The position numbers and the translations under genes are program-made. A stretch of DNA of 11,764 nt from Dehalococcoidia bacterium UBA6627. Lineage in GTDB: Bacteria > Chloroflexota > Dehalococcoidia > UBA2979. Shown piece by piece: positions 1-6,996 of the stretch. The DNA lies in NCBI GenBank assembly GCA_002455955.1, contig DKLZ01000015.1:1-11764 (forward strand), in the 5' to 3' direction. Under the pieces are notes generated by a model. It had not been told where the DNA came from and did not search any database. It was given only the letters and a program-made list of their open reading frames with translations. Position 1 is the first letter of the stretch; each line of letters starts with the position of its first letter.

Positions 1-1
1 A

Positions 2-475
2 AAAACCGATGAATCGGGGTTATGGCTAGCTCTCGATTCGGTGCAGGACCCTCAAAATGTTGGCGCGATCTTTCGCGTTGCCGCCTTTTTTGGTGTTCGT
101 GGCGTCTTGATGGGTCGTGATCGCACCGCTCCCATCACTAGCACTGTTTACGATGTAGCGAGTGGCGGTGTGGAGGAAGTGCCGTTCTCATTCGAAACGA
201 ACCTCTATCGTGCACTTGATCGCGTACGTGACGCAGGCATCTGGGTATTGGGGAGCTCCGAACACGCAAAACGAGACATCTACAGTGTTCCGCTTGATCG
301 AGCGTGGATGCTTGTTGTTGGCAATGAGGAACGGGGTATCCGTCCTCGAATTCGCCAGATCTGCGATGATCTCGCGCGTGTAACACCATCAGGTAAAGGG
401 GCTACTCATTCACTGAACGTGGCGAATGCGACTGCTGTTCTGCTAGGTGCTCTATCGCGGCCGCTCTCAAGTTAA
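2..475 (+). CDS. rlmB: TrmH/SpoU-family rRNA 2'-O-methyltransferase, RlmB-like, 5' end missing
   Basis: This is the C-terminal catalytic SpoU (SPOUT) domain of an RNA ribose 2'-O-methyltransferase. Such enzymes move a methyl group from S-adenosylmethionine to a guanosine ribose in 23S rRNA in the cytoplasm. The frame is open from base 2, so the GTG at 41 is an internal valine and not the start. The three family motifs are present in order: LDSVQDPQNVGAIFR (motif 1, with the N and R that serve catalysis), VVGNEERGI (motif 2) and HSLNVANATAVLL (motif 3, part of the SAM-binding trefoil knot). The visible part is 157 residues. Full RlmB proteins are about 245-270, so the N-terminal L30e-like RNA-binding domain lies outside the window. 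RlmB is preferred to TrmH (tRNA) by motif wording. Family assignment is sure, but the exact target nucleotide is not. Confidence 0.9.
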   Translation, partial: KTDESGLWLALDSVQDPQNVGAIFRVAAFFGVRGVLMGRDRTAPITSTVYDVASGGVEEVPFSFETNLYRALDRVRDAGIWVLGSSEHAKRDIYSVPLDRAWMLVVGNEERGIRPRIRQICDDLARVTPSGKGATHSLNVANATAVLLGALSRPLSS

Positions 476-532
476 TAGCTGGACGCAACCAGCAAAGTAG
501 ACGCGTTGCAAATGATCATTTCATACCGAGAA
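476..532. other. Convergent gap between rlmB and purE
   Basis: This 57-base gap lies between two converging genes. It contains a perfect 12-base palindrome, AAATGATCATTT, at 510-521, and a weak GCAAC/GTTGC inverted repeat at 485-509. Neither forms a GC-rich stem followed by a T tract, so no intrinsic terminator can be called. The palindrome could still act as a weak bidirectional stop. Confidence 0.3.
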
Positions 533-1042
533 TTATTGAGGTCCGAGCTTGTCCTGCACAAGTTGATCTTTCTCGGTGACTATTTGGCGCAGAGATTCTT
601 GGAATTCTTCAGTTCTTTTTCTGAGTGCCTCGTTATGAGTAGCAAGAATGCGGATTGCGAGAAGGCCAGCGTTGCGTGCGTTTCCGACGCCGACGGTTGC
701 GACGGGGACACCCGATGGCATTTGCACGATCGAGAGTAGAGAGTCCAATCCATCTAGCTGCTTGAGCGGTACAGGGACGCCAATCACGGGCAGACTCGTA
801 GCAGCGGCGACCATTCCAGGTAGGTGAGCTGCGCCACCGGCTCCGGCGATGATGACTTTCAACCCACGTGTGGCTGCTTCTTCAGCATAGGCAAGCATCG
901 ATTGCGGGTTACGGTGCGCCGAAATCACTCTTACCTCGTTAGTGACTCCGAATTCCGTAAGCACGTCGGCTGCCTCGCGCATTACCGGTAAGTCCGAATC
1001 ACTGCCCATGATGATGCCGACCTGCGGACCATGCTCGTTCAT
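533..1042 (-). CDS. purE: 5-(carboxyamino)imidazole ribonucleotide mutase PurE (class I)
   Basis: PurE converts N5-CAIR to CAIR, moving the carboxylate from N5 to C4 of the imidazole in de novo purine synthesis. It is a cytosolic octamer in the family. The 169-residue length is normal. The phosphate-binding GSDSDLPV lies at residues 13-20, the catalytic-histidine motif SAHR at 41-44 (H43), the glycine-rich AGAGGAAHLPGM at 66-77, the MPSGVPVATV loop at 108-117, and the NAGLLAIRIL helix at 124-133. The neighbouring purK shows that this is the bacterial N5-CAIR mutase type and not the animal-type carboxylase. Its ATG overlaps the purK stop as ATGA (1042-1039), and a GGAG lies 7 bases upstream inside purK, so the two genes are translationally coupled. 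A small oddity is Asn after SAHR, where Thr is common. Confidence 0.97.
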   Translation of the reverse strand: MNEHGPQVGIIMGSDSDLPVMREAADVLTEFGVTNEVRVISAHRNPQSMLAYAEEAATRGLKVIIAGAGGAAHLPGMVAAATSLPVIGVPVPLKQLDGLDSLLSIVQMPSGVPVATVGVGNARNAGLLAIRILATHNEALRKRTEEFQESLRQIVTEKDQLVQDKLGPQ

Positions 1043-2205
1043 GAGGGAGCTCCAATCGTATTTGCCGTTGCCGTCATTAATGTTTCAGCAGCAACGGTCG
1101 CCCGTGTTCGAGTTTCCTCGAGGTCATCTCCAGTAGCGGTAACGTGGCCGATTTTTCGTCCGAGACGTGATGTTTTGCCGTAGAGGTGCGGGTGAATACC
1201 TGGCGATGTTGCCTTCAGCGCCGCTGGGACGCCGTCTTCAAGTCGGTTTTCACCGCGTCCCAGTAGGTTAGCCATCACCACTGCACCTGAGCGGAGTGAG
1301 GCTGAACCCAGAGGCCAGTCGAGGATCGCTCGGAGATGGTTTTCGAATTGTGAAGTATGGCAACCCTCGATACTGAAATGACCAGAGTTGTGAGGCCGTG
1401 TGGCAATTTCATTAATCAGCAACTCGTCTCCAACGAGGAAGAGTTCGAGTGCCATGTTTCCGACTACATCAGCTTGTTCGGCAACAGCGATTGTGAGATC
1501 GATCGCGCGTTTACTGATCGACTCAGGGATGGCGGCTGGGGCGATTACTTCATGGCATATACCGTTACGCTGAACTGTTTCGACGATCGGATACAGCTCG
1601 AATTCGCCACTAGGGCGTCTCGCGATCAAGCCTGCTAATTCCCGATCGATGGGGATAAATTGTTCGACTAGCAGGGATACATTATTTGTTGTCGCATTGG
1701 CGATGAGTGAATCTGCATCGGATCGATTCTCAAGAATCCAGACTCCGCGTCCGTCATAGCCGTCGCGTTGCGCCTTAACTACCACAGGCCATCCGTGTGT
1801 CTCAGCGAACGCAATGATCTCCTCGGTGCTTTTAACTGGGAGAAAATCGGGTATTGGAAAACCAGCCGATGTGAACACTGTGCGTTGATGCAATTTGTCT
1901 TGGGCGTGGAGTAGCGCGTTAGCCGACGGGTATACGTGTTGTCCCGTTTGCTCGAGTTCTCGGATGGATTTCAGGTCGACGAGTTCGTGATCGAAAGTGA
2001 CGATGTCGCAATGCTTGCCGAAGGCGATCAGATCTTCGGACGATTTGGGAGAACCGATATCTACGTTCGGTGAAATCCGAGCTGCAGCATCATTCGGGCT
2101 GGCAGCTAGTAGACGGATCGGGATATCGAGAGGCGTCGCAGCCTCGATCATCATTCGAGCGAGCTGGCCGGCACCGACGATACCTACGGTTGGTGTGGGC
2201 GTCAT
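1039..2205 (-). CDS. purK: N5-carboxyaminoimidazole ribonucleotide synthase PurK
   Basis: PurK uses ATP and bicarbonate to carboxylate AIR to N5-CAIR, the substrate of PurE next door. It is an ATP-grasp enzyme. The Rossmann-like pre-grasp start VGIVGAGQLARMM lies at residues 7-19. The ATP-grasp lysine and loop KAQRDGYDGRG lie at 144-154, the acidic segment EQFIPIDREL at 181-190, and the signature NEIATRPHNSGHFSIEG at 265-281, followed by TSQFENHLRA and MANLLGRGENR. YGK and GRKIGHV near 342-355 close the domain. I start it at ATG 2205 (388 residues) because the family begins a few residues before the GAGQL motif. The frame is open further up to a TTG at 2313, but those 36 extra residues are low-complexity and polar and do not resemble the family. 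No strong ribosome binding site is seen before 2205. It is the first gene of a purK-purE operon. Confidence 0.95.
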   Translation of the reverse strand: MTPTPTVGIVGAGQLARMMIEAATPLDIPIRLLAASPNDAAARISPNVDIGSPKSSEDLIAFGKHCDIVTFDHELVDLKSIRELEQTGQHVYPSANALLHAQDKLHQRTVFTSAGFPIPDFLPVKSTEEIIAFAETHGWPVVVKAQRDGYDGRGVWILENRSDADSLIANATTNNVSLLVEQFIPIDRELAGLIARRPSGEFELYPIVETVQRNGICHEVIAPAAIPESISKRAIDLTIAVAEQADVVGNMALELFLVGDELLINEIATRPHNSGHFSIEGCHTSQFENHLRAILDWPLGSASLRSGAVVMANLLGRGENRLEDGVPAALKATSPGIHPHLYGKTSRLGRKIGHVTATGDDLEETRTRATVAAETLMTATANTIGAPS

Positions 2206-2557
2206 ATAGCTAGTGTCTCGGTGGAGGGAAGAGTGTGACAAGCGCGAATTGCGCTTTCGAATAGAATCTTTTGCCTCGATGTCTGAATAATCGCTGCGAA
2301 GAGCGATGAACAACTTTTGTGTAACTACTTAGTTCACTCTATCGAAATAATCTTCATGCTCAGCAGGTATTCAGCCTCTGATAAGGATTGGAAGTCGGCT
2401 AGGTTACATTTCTGACTCTGTCGGCGCTAGGCCAGATGCAAGACGAACATCGGCACGATTAGTCTGGAATGGTCTAATGCGGCTGCAAAAAGCATTTAGT
2501 CAGCATGATTGGTCGATTATCTTGATGCTACCGCAATTGATACGAGAGGTGTTGTGG

Positions 2558-2588
2558 TTGCCATGTTTTTCGTTCTGGAGAGTAAGAT
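2558..2588 (+). promoter_or_regulatory. Possible promoter for the secreted protein gene
   Basis: A TTGCCA at 2558-2563 resembles a -35 box and TAAGAT at 2583-2588 resembles a -10 box, but the 19-base spacer is longer than ideal. If it is real, transcription would start near 2595, inside the 2591-2605 palindrome, which is the classic place for a repressor operator. This rests on consensus matching only. Confidence 0.25.
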
Positions 2589-2590
2589 TA

Positions 2591-2632
2591 CTTCGAGAGT
2601 CGAAGATCTGTGATCGAGTAGGTCCTGCTCGA
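2591..2632. promoter_or_regulatory. Two adjacent palindromes, possible operators or leader hairpins
   Basis: CTTCGA-GAG-TCGAAG at 2591-2605 is a perfect 6-base inverted repeat around a 3-base centre. TCGAGTAG-GTC-CTGCTCGA at 2614-2632 is an 8-base inverted repeat with one G-T mismatch, also around 3 bases. They share the TCGA element and sit 9 bases apart, just before the ribosome binding site AGGAGAG (2645-2651) of the gene at 2656. Their position suits a dimeric repressor site or small hairpins in the 5' leader. There is no T tract, so they are not terminators. Confidence 0.4.
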
Positions 2633-2655
2633 GTGTGATCTGCTAGGAGAGAACA

Positions 2656-3360
2656 GTGATCAAGACGAAGAAGACATTAATGGTCGGCGTGGTTGGGATC
2701 CTAGCGGTCGGGATTGCGGTCATTGGATTCGCTTCGAATACGACGCTGGCGGCAGCGAGTGACCAGATTAGTGTGGATGTACAGCAGATCGCAGACGCCG
2801 AGAACAAAAAGTCAGAATGCCATGGCCGTCGGCCTCATCGACGAATGCTGGGAAAGACCATTGCACAAGAGCTCGGTATTCCGAAAGAGGTCTATCGCCA
2901 AGCAGTACGGACCGTATCCGAGCAGAGGCAAGGGAATGAACGTCCACGCCTCCGTGTTTTGACTTCCGCCGAACAGCTGGAACTTAGAACGTCTTTCATC
3001 ACCCAGCTTGCAGGAGAGCTGAGCATCCCGGTATCGGATCTGGAAACGTCTTTTCGAACTGCCTTTGAGGCACGGCTTGGTAACGCGCTAGCGAAGAACA
3101 AGATAGTCCGAGCTGATGCTGACGAAAGGATCGCCGCATATCAAGCTGGCACTTTGTATGAGGTAAGACGAGAGAGAATGGTTGAAGGTTCTAGTAACAA
3201 ACTAGAGTGGATGCTCACCAATGGAGTGATCGATGATGCTGCACACCAAGTGCTTCAGGCCGAACTTGCCGAAGGGAATTTTTCTGGTTTTCGCCAGTTG
3301 ATGTGTGAGTTGCGCGAGGGGAAAGATCTCACTGAGAACAAGCATCGTAAAGGGCAGTGA
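2656..3360 (+). CDS. Secreted or membrane-anchored helical protein, function unknown
   Basis: I do not recognise a named family. The N-terminus is a signal peptide or anchor: basic KTKK at residues 3-6, a hydrophobic core at about 8-26, then a possible cleavage site after the LAAA at 31-34. The remainder is charged, rich in E, R and A, and predicted largely helical. It contains about three loosely related units of the kind seen in secreted proteins of Chloroflexota and high-GC Gram-positives, where an LGI/LSI-type turn is followed by a helical pair. The units are KTIAQELGIPKEVYRQAV (67-84), QLAGELSIPVSDLETSF (117-133) leading to LAKNKIVRADADERIAAYQAG (145-165), and LEWMLTNGVIDDAAHQVLQ (183-201). 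C55 and C217 could form a disulfide after export. The GTG start is fixed by AGGAGAG 4 bases upstream. The gene is followed after 90 bases by an exporter on the same strand, so joint transcription is possible but unproven. Confidence 0.75.
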   Translation: MIKTKKTLMVGVVGILAVGIAVIGFASNTTLAAASDQISVDVQQIADAENKKSECHGRRPHRRMLGKTIAQELGIPKEVYRQAVRTVSEQRQGNERPRLRVLTSAEQLELRTSFITQLAGELSIPVSDLETSFRTAFEARLGNALAKNKIVRADADERIAAYQAGTLYEVRRERMVEGSSNKLEWMLTNGVIDDAAHQVLQAELAEGNFSGFRQLMCELREGKDLTENKHRKGQ

Positions 3361-3450
3361 GCGAATCGGATCCCTCATCATCAATTCGAGAAAGCCAGTA
3401 AAGGACTAGAAATACAAGATCCCCAGCCCACGTGCGCGTAGCATGCAAAG

Positions 3451-4701
3451 ATGTTTGCTCGCTGGTACACCTCGACGTTTGAAGCTCTTCATGTTCGGGA
3501 TTTCCGAATTCTGTGGATGGGCAGCACATTAGCAACGTTGGCATTCATGATGACTCGCACGGTACAGACCGTGGTTGCCTTCGATCTTGGCGGAAACAGC
3601 ACGACGGTTGGCGTGGTCGCTCTCGGTAGCGGCGTTTCGATGCTATTGATTGGACCAATCGGTGGTGTGCTCGCGGACCGATTATCGAAGCGGCAAGTGC
3701 TGTTTTTGGGCCAGGCTTCGGTTGGACTCTGTTTTACGGCGATCGGAATGTTGATACTTGTAGACCTGATCACAATCTGGCTGCTAGTCGCTTTGTCCTT
3801 TGTGATGGGAATGTCGTTTGCGTTTATTGGACCAACTCGTCAGGCGTATGTGGGGGAGTTGGTACCTCATGACCTGCTGCCCAATGCGGTAGCTCTCAGT
3901 CAACTTTCGATGAATTTCTCAAGAGTGGCTTCACCGATGCTCGCCGGTGGCTTAATTGCGCTCACCTTTTCTGGTACGGGGGGCACCTATCTGGTGATGG
4001 GAGCGATTCTTTTTGCGGTGGTAGCGTCTCTGACTCTGATGCCTCCTTCCCACCCCGTGTCGAGCAATCGATCGATGTCTGGCGATTTCATAGCTGGCAT
4101 TAATCACGTTCGTGAACGTCCTCGACTGTTGTTACTGACGTTGTCGTTTGTCTTGATTGTCATCATCGGTATGCCATTTCACACGGTCTTGCCGGCCCTA
4201 CTTGAGAACGAGCTCGGCCAGTCAGCAGAGACGATTGGCTTCCTGTTCACGGTGGAGGCTATTGGTGGCTTGATCACCGCCATGCTCGTAGCGGGTTCGG
4301 TACGTGGGCGAAGGGGTCTCCATGTGATGATTGGTTTAGGAATTCTATTTGGTGTGGTGTTGATCGGGCTCGCGGTGTCTCCAAACTTTTTACTCGCATC
4401 CATTGCCATGTTCTTTATCGGCGTTGGCCTTTCTGGCTTTCAGTTAACGAACAATGCACTACTGATGATGGAGGCAGATCGCGAGTATTTTGGTCGTGTA
4501 ATGTCGCTGGTATACCTTGCCTGGGGTGGACAGGGTCTCACCTCATTACCGATCGGAATGCTTGCAGATGCGATCGGAGAGCGGGCGGTGCTCGCGATTG
4601 AAGGAATACTGTCGATTATCATTGTGGTCATGCTTGGCTTTGGATTCGCCAAGATTGGGCGTGAACAGCCGGCGAGCCAGCCCATTCAATCGATCCAGTG
4701 A
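3451..4701 (+). CDS. MFS transporter, EntS-like efflux type
   Basis: This 416-residue integral membrane protein has the twelve hydrophobic segments expected of the major facilitator superfamily. It opens with FEALHVRDFRILWMGSTLATL, the wording typical of the MFS_3/EntS-like exporters, which are proton-driven efflux pumps for siderophores or drugs. MFS motif A is GGVLADRLSKR at residues 71-81, between segments 2 and 3. A long hydrophilic loop near 200-220, carrying GDFIAGINHVRERPRL, divides the two six-helix halves. The C-terminal half has WGGQGLTSLPIGMLADAIG, a degenerate copy of the same motif. The ATG at 3451 is the first possible start, since the frame is closed by a TAG at 3439. No clear ribosome binding site precedes it, which is unusual beside its neighbours. 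The substrate cannot be told. Confidence 0.88.
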   Translation: MFARWYTSTFEALHVRDFRILWMGSTLATLAFMMTRTVQTVVAFDLGGNSTTVGVVALGSGVSMLLIGPIGGVLADRLSKRQVLFLGQASVGLCFTAIGMLILVDLITIWLLVALSFVMGMSFAFIGPTRQAYVGELVPHDLLPNAVALSQLSMNFSRVASPMLAGGLIALTFSGTGGTYLVMGAILFAVVASLTLMPPSHPVSSNRSMSGDFIAGINHVRERPRLLLLTLSFVLIVIIGMPFHTVLPALLENELGQSAETIGFLFTVEAIGGLITAMLVAGSVRGRRGLHVMIGLGILFGVVLIGLAVSPNFLLASIAMFFIGVGLSGFQLTNNALLMMEADREYFGRVMSLVYLAWGGQGLTSLPIGMLADAIGERAVLAIEGILSIIIVVMLGFGFAKIGREQPASQPIQSIQ

Positions 4702-4752
4702 TTAACTAGTTTTGACTAGCGGTTACTAGACTTTGAAAGCGCCAGACTGATC
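4702..4752. other. Convergent gap with weak hairpins
   Basis: The exporter and the adenosyltransferase gene converge here. CTAGT-TTTG-ACTAG (4706-4719) is a 5-base stem. AGCGC (4738-4742) pairs with GCGCT (4756-4760) across the last codons of the leftward gene. The pentamer ACTAG occurs three times within 25 bases. No strong terminator is present. Confidence 0.3.
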
Positions 4753-5352
4753 TTAGCGCTCGCCTAGACCTTTCCATTGAGGCTCACTGATATCAACACG
4801 AGCGTTGACCGTGCGGGACATTACGAAGAGTAGATCAGAGAGGCGGTTTAGGTAGCGGAGGATCGAGCTGGCGGTCAGTTCTTTCTCCAGCGTGACTATT
4901 CGGCGCTCAGCGCGCCGACAAACCGTTCGAGCATGTTGCAGGTGAGCTGCCGCTGTGTGCCCACCTGGGAGGATGAAATTCTGCAGTGGTGACAATTCTT
5001 GATCGAGGTGATCGATCCATGTCTCGAGTGTAGTGACATCCTCGTCGGTCACGCGCGGACCAACAGGTTGCTCGGCGGCGATCCGTTCTTTGAGGTCGGG
5101 TGTAGCGAGTTCACCGCCGATATCGAAGAGTTGAGACTGGATCGTTTCTATATAAGCGCGGATGTCTTGGTAATCGAGAACACTCGAAATGACACCGAGC
5201 AGGGTGTTTAGCTCATCAACAGTGCCGTAGGCTTCAAGCCGTGGATCGTCTTTCGGTACACGCCCCCCTCCGAAGAGGCCTGTTTCACCATCGTCCCCGG
5301 TCCGTGTGTAGATATTTGAGTTGCTCAGGTTACTGCTCCAAATTCTTCTCAT
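4753..5352 (-). CDS. pduO: Cob(I)alamin adenosyltransferase, PduO type
   Basis: This enzyme transfers the 5'-deoxyadenosyl group of ATP to cob(I)alamin or cob(I)yrinic acid a,c-diamide to make coenzyme B12. It is a cytosolic trimer of five-helix bundles. The 199 residues match the family length. The ATP-binding N-terminal stretch TRTGDDGETGLFGGG starts at residue 16, followed by RVPKDDPRLEAYGTVDELN (31-49). FILPGG lies at 126-131, RTVCRRAER at 142-150, and YLNRLSDLLFVMSR at 167-180, all diagnostic. The ATG start is 15 residues before the first motif and lacks a clear ribosome binding site. It lies 34 bases after the oxidoreductase gene on the same strand, so the two probably share a transcript. 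Its product would serve a B12-dependent mutase, ribonucleotide reductase or similar enzyme outside the window. Confidence 0.96.
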   Translation of the reverse strand: MRRIWSSNLSNSNIYTRTGDDGETGLFGGGRVPKDDPRLEAYGTVDELNTLLGVISSVLDYQDIRAYIETIQSQLFDIGGELATPDLKERIAAEQPVGPRVTDEDVTTLETWIDHLDQELSPLQNFILPGGHTAAAHLQHARTVCRRAERRIVTLEKELTASSILRYLNRLSDLLFVMSRTVNARVDISEPQWKGLGER

Positions 5353-5386
5353 CTTAACGCTATGTCATCGACTCGCTTATTTGCGC

Positions 5387-6445
5387 TTAAGGTGATGCGT
5401 TTTGATAAGGACGTACTTCAGCAAGATCAGCCATGAGCTCGATAACCTGAGGATCACGTGTACGGACGGTGAGCCCAGTGAGGCCGGAGTCCGCCCAGGC
5501 TGTATAGCGCTCGCGGATACGTTCGACGGGTCCTACCAAAACACCTTCGTCAAGGAAATCATCGGGTACTTCTTCCAGTGCCTCTGCCTTGCGGCCTGCC
5601 AGATAGAGCTCCTGAATGCGTTCGGCGGCTTCGCCATAACCACGCTTAATCATTTGATTTTTGTGGAAATTGATATCCCGATGCCCCATGCCACCAACAT
5701 ATAGCGCGACATTGGGTTTGAGCTTACGTAGAGCTCCTCGAACGTCGTCAGTAATATCAACTGCTATGGCGGTTTGCATCTCGAAATTATCCCAGCCGTT
5801 TGTCTTGCCGGCTTTTTGGAACCCTTCCTCGATCGACTTGCGGTATTCCGCTGCCCGATTGGGGACAAAGCCGAGAGGTAGAAGTCCGTCGCAGAGTTCA
5901 CCGGCCATTTTAAGGTTGCTAGGACCGCCACTACCTAACCAGATAGGGAGTTTCGGATTCGGGTGGAGAATTGATTTCAATGGTTTGCCGATACCTAGAG
6001 CACCAGGACCGGTATAAGGAAGTGAGATTTCGCGTCCTTCATGACTGACTGGTTCTTCACGGGCAAAAATCTTTTTCATGATCGAAATGTAGTCACGGAT
6101 GCGCCAGTAGGGTTTACCCCAAGGTTCGCCGTACCAGCCTTCGACGATTTGAGGGCCAGAGACACCAAGACCAAGGATGAATCGGTTACCGCCGGCGAGC
6201 TGGTCAACGGTTTGTGCAGCCATCGCTGCTGCAGCAGGGGTACGAGCGGCGAGTTGAATGATCCCGGTTCCTAGACGAATCTTGCTCGTGTGAGCAGCGA
6301 TGTAAGCGAGCGGGGTGATCGCGTCAGAGCCGTAGACTTCGGCTGTCCATACGGAGTCGTAGCCCAGAGCTTCTGCTTGCTTGATGAAGTCGATTGGGAT
6401 TGAAAGTTGAGGGCCTGAGTAGCCGATGCTAATTCCGAGTCTCAT
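5387..6445 (-). CDS. LLM-class F420-dependent oxidoreductase
   Basis: This is a luciferase-like monooxygenase (bacterial luciferase superfamily) with a single (beta/alpha)8 barrel, 352 residues long and cytosolic. It starts MRLGISIGYSGPQ and has QAEALGYDSVWTAEVYGSDA at 23-42, IRLGTGIIQLAARTP at 56-70, and LGLGVSGPQIVEGWYGEPWGKP from 91, the segment typical of the F420-using subgroup. PIWLGSGGP (167-175) is the phosphate-binding strand-loop and LVGPVERIRER (303-313) the C-terminal helix of the family. Members use F420H2 or FMNH2 for hydride transfer or oxygenation of varied organic substrates. The cofactor choice is inferred from the subgroup and the substrate is unknown. A GAGG 5-8 bases before the ATG gives a fair ribosome binding site. 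The gene lies between a small zinc-ribbon ORF upstream and the cobalamin adenosyltransferase downstream, probably in one operon. Confidence 0.9.
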   Translation of the reverse strand: MRLGISIGYSGPQLSIPIDFIKQAEALGYDSVWTAEVYGSDAITPLAYIAAHTSKIRLGTGIIQLAARTPAAAAMAAQTVDQLAGGNRFILGLGVSGPQIVEGWYGEPWGKPYWRIRDYISIMKKIFAREEPVSHEGREISLPYTGPGALGIGKPLKSILHPNPKLPIWLGSGGPSNLKMAGELCDGLLPLGFVPNRAAEYRKSIEEGFQKAGKTNGWDNFEMQTAIAVDITDDVRGALRKLKPNVALYVGGMGHRDINFHKNQMIKRGYGEAAERIQELYLAGRKAEALEEVPDDFLDEGVLVGPVERIRERYTAWADSGLTGLTVRTRDPQVIELMADLAEVRPYQNASP

Positions 6446-6487
6446 CCGTTTCCTCTCGTTATGGGATTTGCGCTGGTGAAGTGAACA

Positions 6488-6751
6488 TCAGCGCTGTTGT
6501 GCTGCAGAGCCCATTGGGTCGTTGTAGCCAGCAAGGATTTGCTGGTTAGAACAGACAGGACAACTTTTCCTATTTGGTCCAGTGCGGTTATAGCACCCGA
6601 CCTTCCAGGAGTGTTCCTTTTCGCATTTCCAAGACCGTCGTTTTTTGGAGCTGGCAATAACTGTTGTTGGATCCCATCCATCGGCCTGTTTAGCGATTTC
6701 GGGATGTGTGGTGGCGAGGTCGTTGGTTCCGGGAATCAGCTTTTTTGCCAT
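6488..6751 (-). CDS. One-unit zinc-ribbon (DUF4379-like) protein, probably a truncated copy
   Basis: The 87-residue product matches one complete unit of the treble-clef/zinc-ribbon repeat family related to DUF4379: LIPGTNDLATTHPEIA (5-20), then ADGWDPTTV (23-31), a basic SSKKRRSWKC segment, and paired ligands C43/H47 and C64/C67 (CPVC). In the family this unit is usually repeated several times, each beginning LPG-x-NDLATTHP. Here a second unit begins at 72 as ILAGYND but then turns into unrelated residues and stops after 87, so the ORF looks like a remnant. The usual glycine before H47 is glutamate. Function is unknown in the family; the four ligands suggest zinc binding. It lies 42 bases upstream of the oxidoreductase gene on the same strand. 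Its ATG has only a weak ribosome binding site. It could be a short functional protein or a decayed gene. Confidence 0.65.
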   Translation of the reverse strand: MAKKLIPGTNDLATTHPEIAKQADGWDPTTVIASSKKRRSWKCEKEHSWKVGCYNRTGPNRKSCPVCSNQQILAGYNDPMGSAAQQR

Positions 6752-6880
6752 AGCACCACTCGCGCCAATTGGATCGTTACGATGGCAGTCTACCCGGAAC
6801 CAACCTGAGATCGCATTGACTGGGCTGCTGTGAGACTAGGTGAGAGTTAGATGAAGGAACCTCAAGCACACTCTGAGATT

Positions 6881-6916
6881 CAGTACCGCAAAGAATTGAA
6901 AATCAGCGCAGTACTG
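6881..6916. repeat. CAGTAC repeat pair, possible operator
   Basis: CAGTACCGC at 6881-6889 and GCGCAGTACTG at 6906-6916 form an inverted pair about 28 bases apart. The second copy contains the perfect palindrome CAGTACTG (6909-6916). Such spacing, close to three helix turns, is found for paired repressor sites, but a chance match cannot be ruled out. Confidence 0.3.
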
Positions 6917-6944
6917 TTTGATTCCTACAAAAGGTTCTAATTAG

Positions 6945-6973
6945 TTCGCATCCTCAACGACTTGGTGCATAAT
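6945..6973 (+). promoter_or_regulatory. Possible promoter for the CoA-transferase pair
   Basis: TTCGCA (6945-6950) and CATAAT (6968-6973) are separated by 17 bases and match the -35 and -10 consensus at 4/6 and 5/6. The start would fall near 6980, leaving a very short leader of about 17 bases that just includes the GGAGG ribosome binding site. Evidence is by consensus only. Confidence 0.3.
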
Positions 6974-6996
6974 TCCGCAATCGGAGGTGCGTTTTG

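Larger units (their letters stand above)
2206..2655. other. Divergent intergenic region, purK / secreted protein gene
   Basis: These 450 bases separate two outward-reading genes and must hold both promoters. No convincing ORF, tRNA or known riboswitch fold is visible. On the purK side there is an AACTA-CT-TAGTT inverted repeat at 2323-2334. In the middle an imperfect hairpin pairs CTAATGC (2474-2480) with GCATTTAG (2492-2499). On the right are a weak promoter and two palindromes, listed separately. The minus-strand promoter for purK cannot be placed with confidence. Confidence 0.5.
6752..6996. other. Divergent intergenic region before the CoA-transferase pair
   Basis: These 245 bases lie between the leftward oxidoreductase cluster and the rightward CoA-transferases. 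No gene longer than chance is seen. The region becomes AT-rich from about 6890 and holds a repeat pair and a weak promoter, listed separately, as well as the strong ribosome binding site GGAGG at 6983-6987. Confidence 0.5.

Noticed and set aside
1357..1638. Plus-strand ORF of 93 codons
   Set aside because: It lies wholly antisense to conserved purK sequence and has no family-like motif.
2206..2313. Longer purK starting at the TTG at 2313
   Set aside because: The added 36 residues are polar and unlike the family, whose members start just before the GAGQL motif. ATG 2205 gives the normal length.
2474..2499. Hairpin as a riboswitch or small RNA
   Set aside because: It is a single imperfect stem with a bulge. 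No conserved riboswitch core or terminator accompanies it.
6442..6681. Minus-strand ORF of 79 codons overlapping the zinc-ribbon ORF
   Set aside because: The other frame has the zinc ligands and the family wording. This one has no motif.
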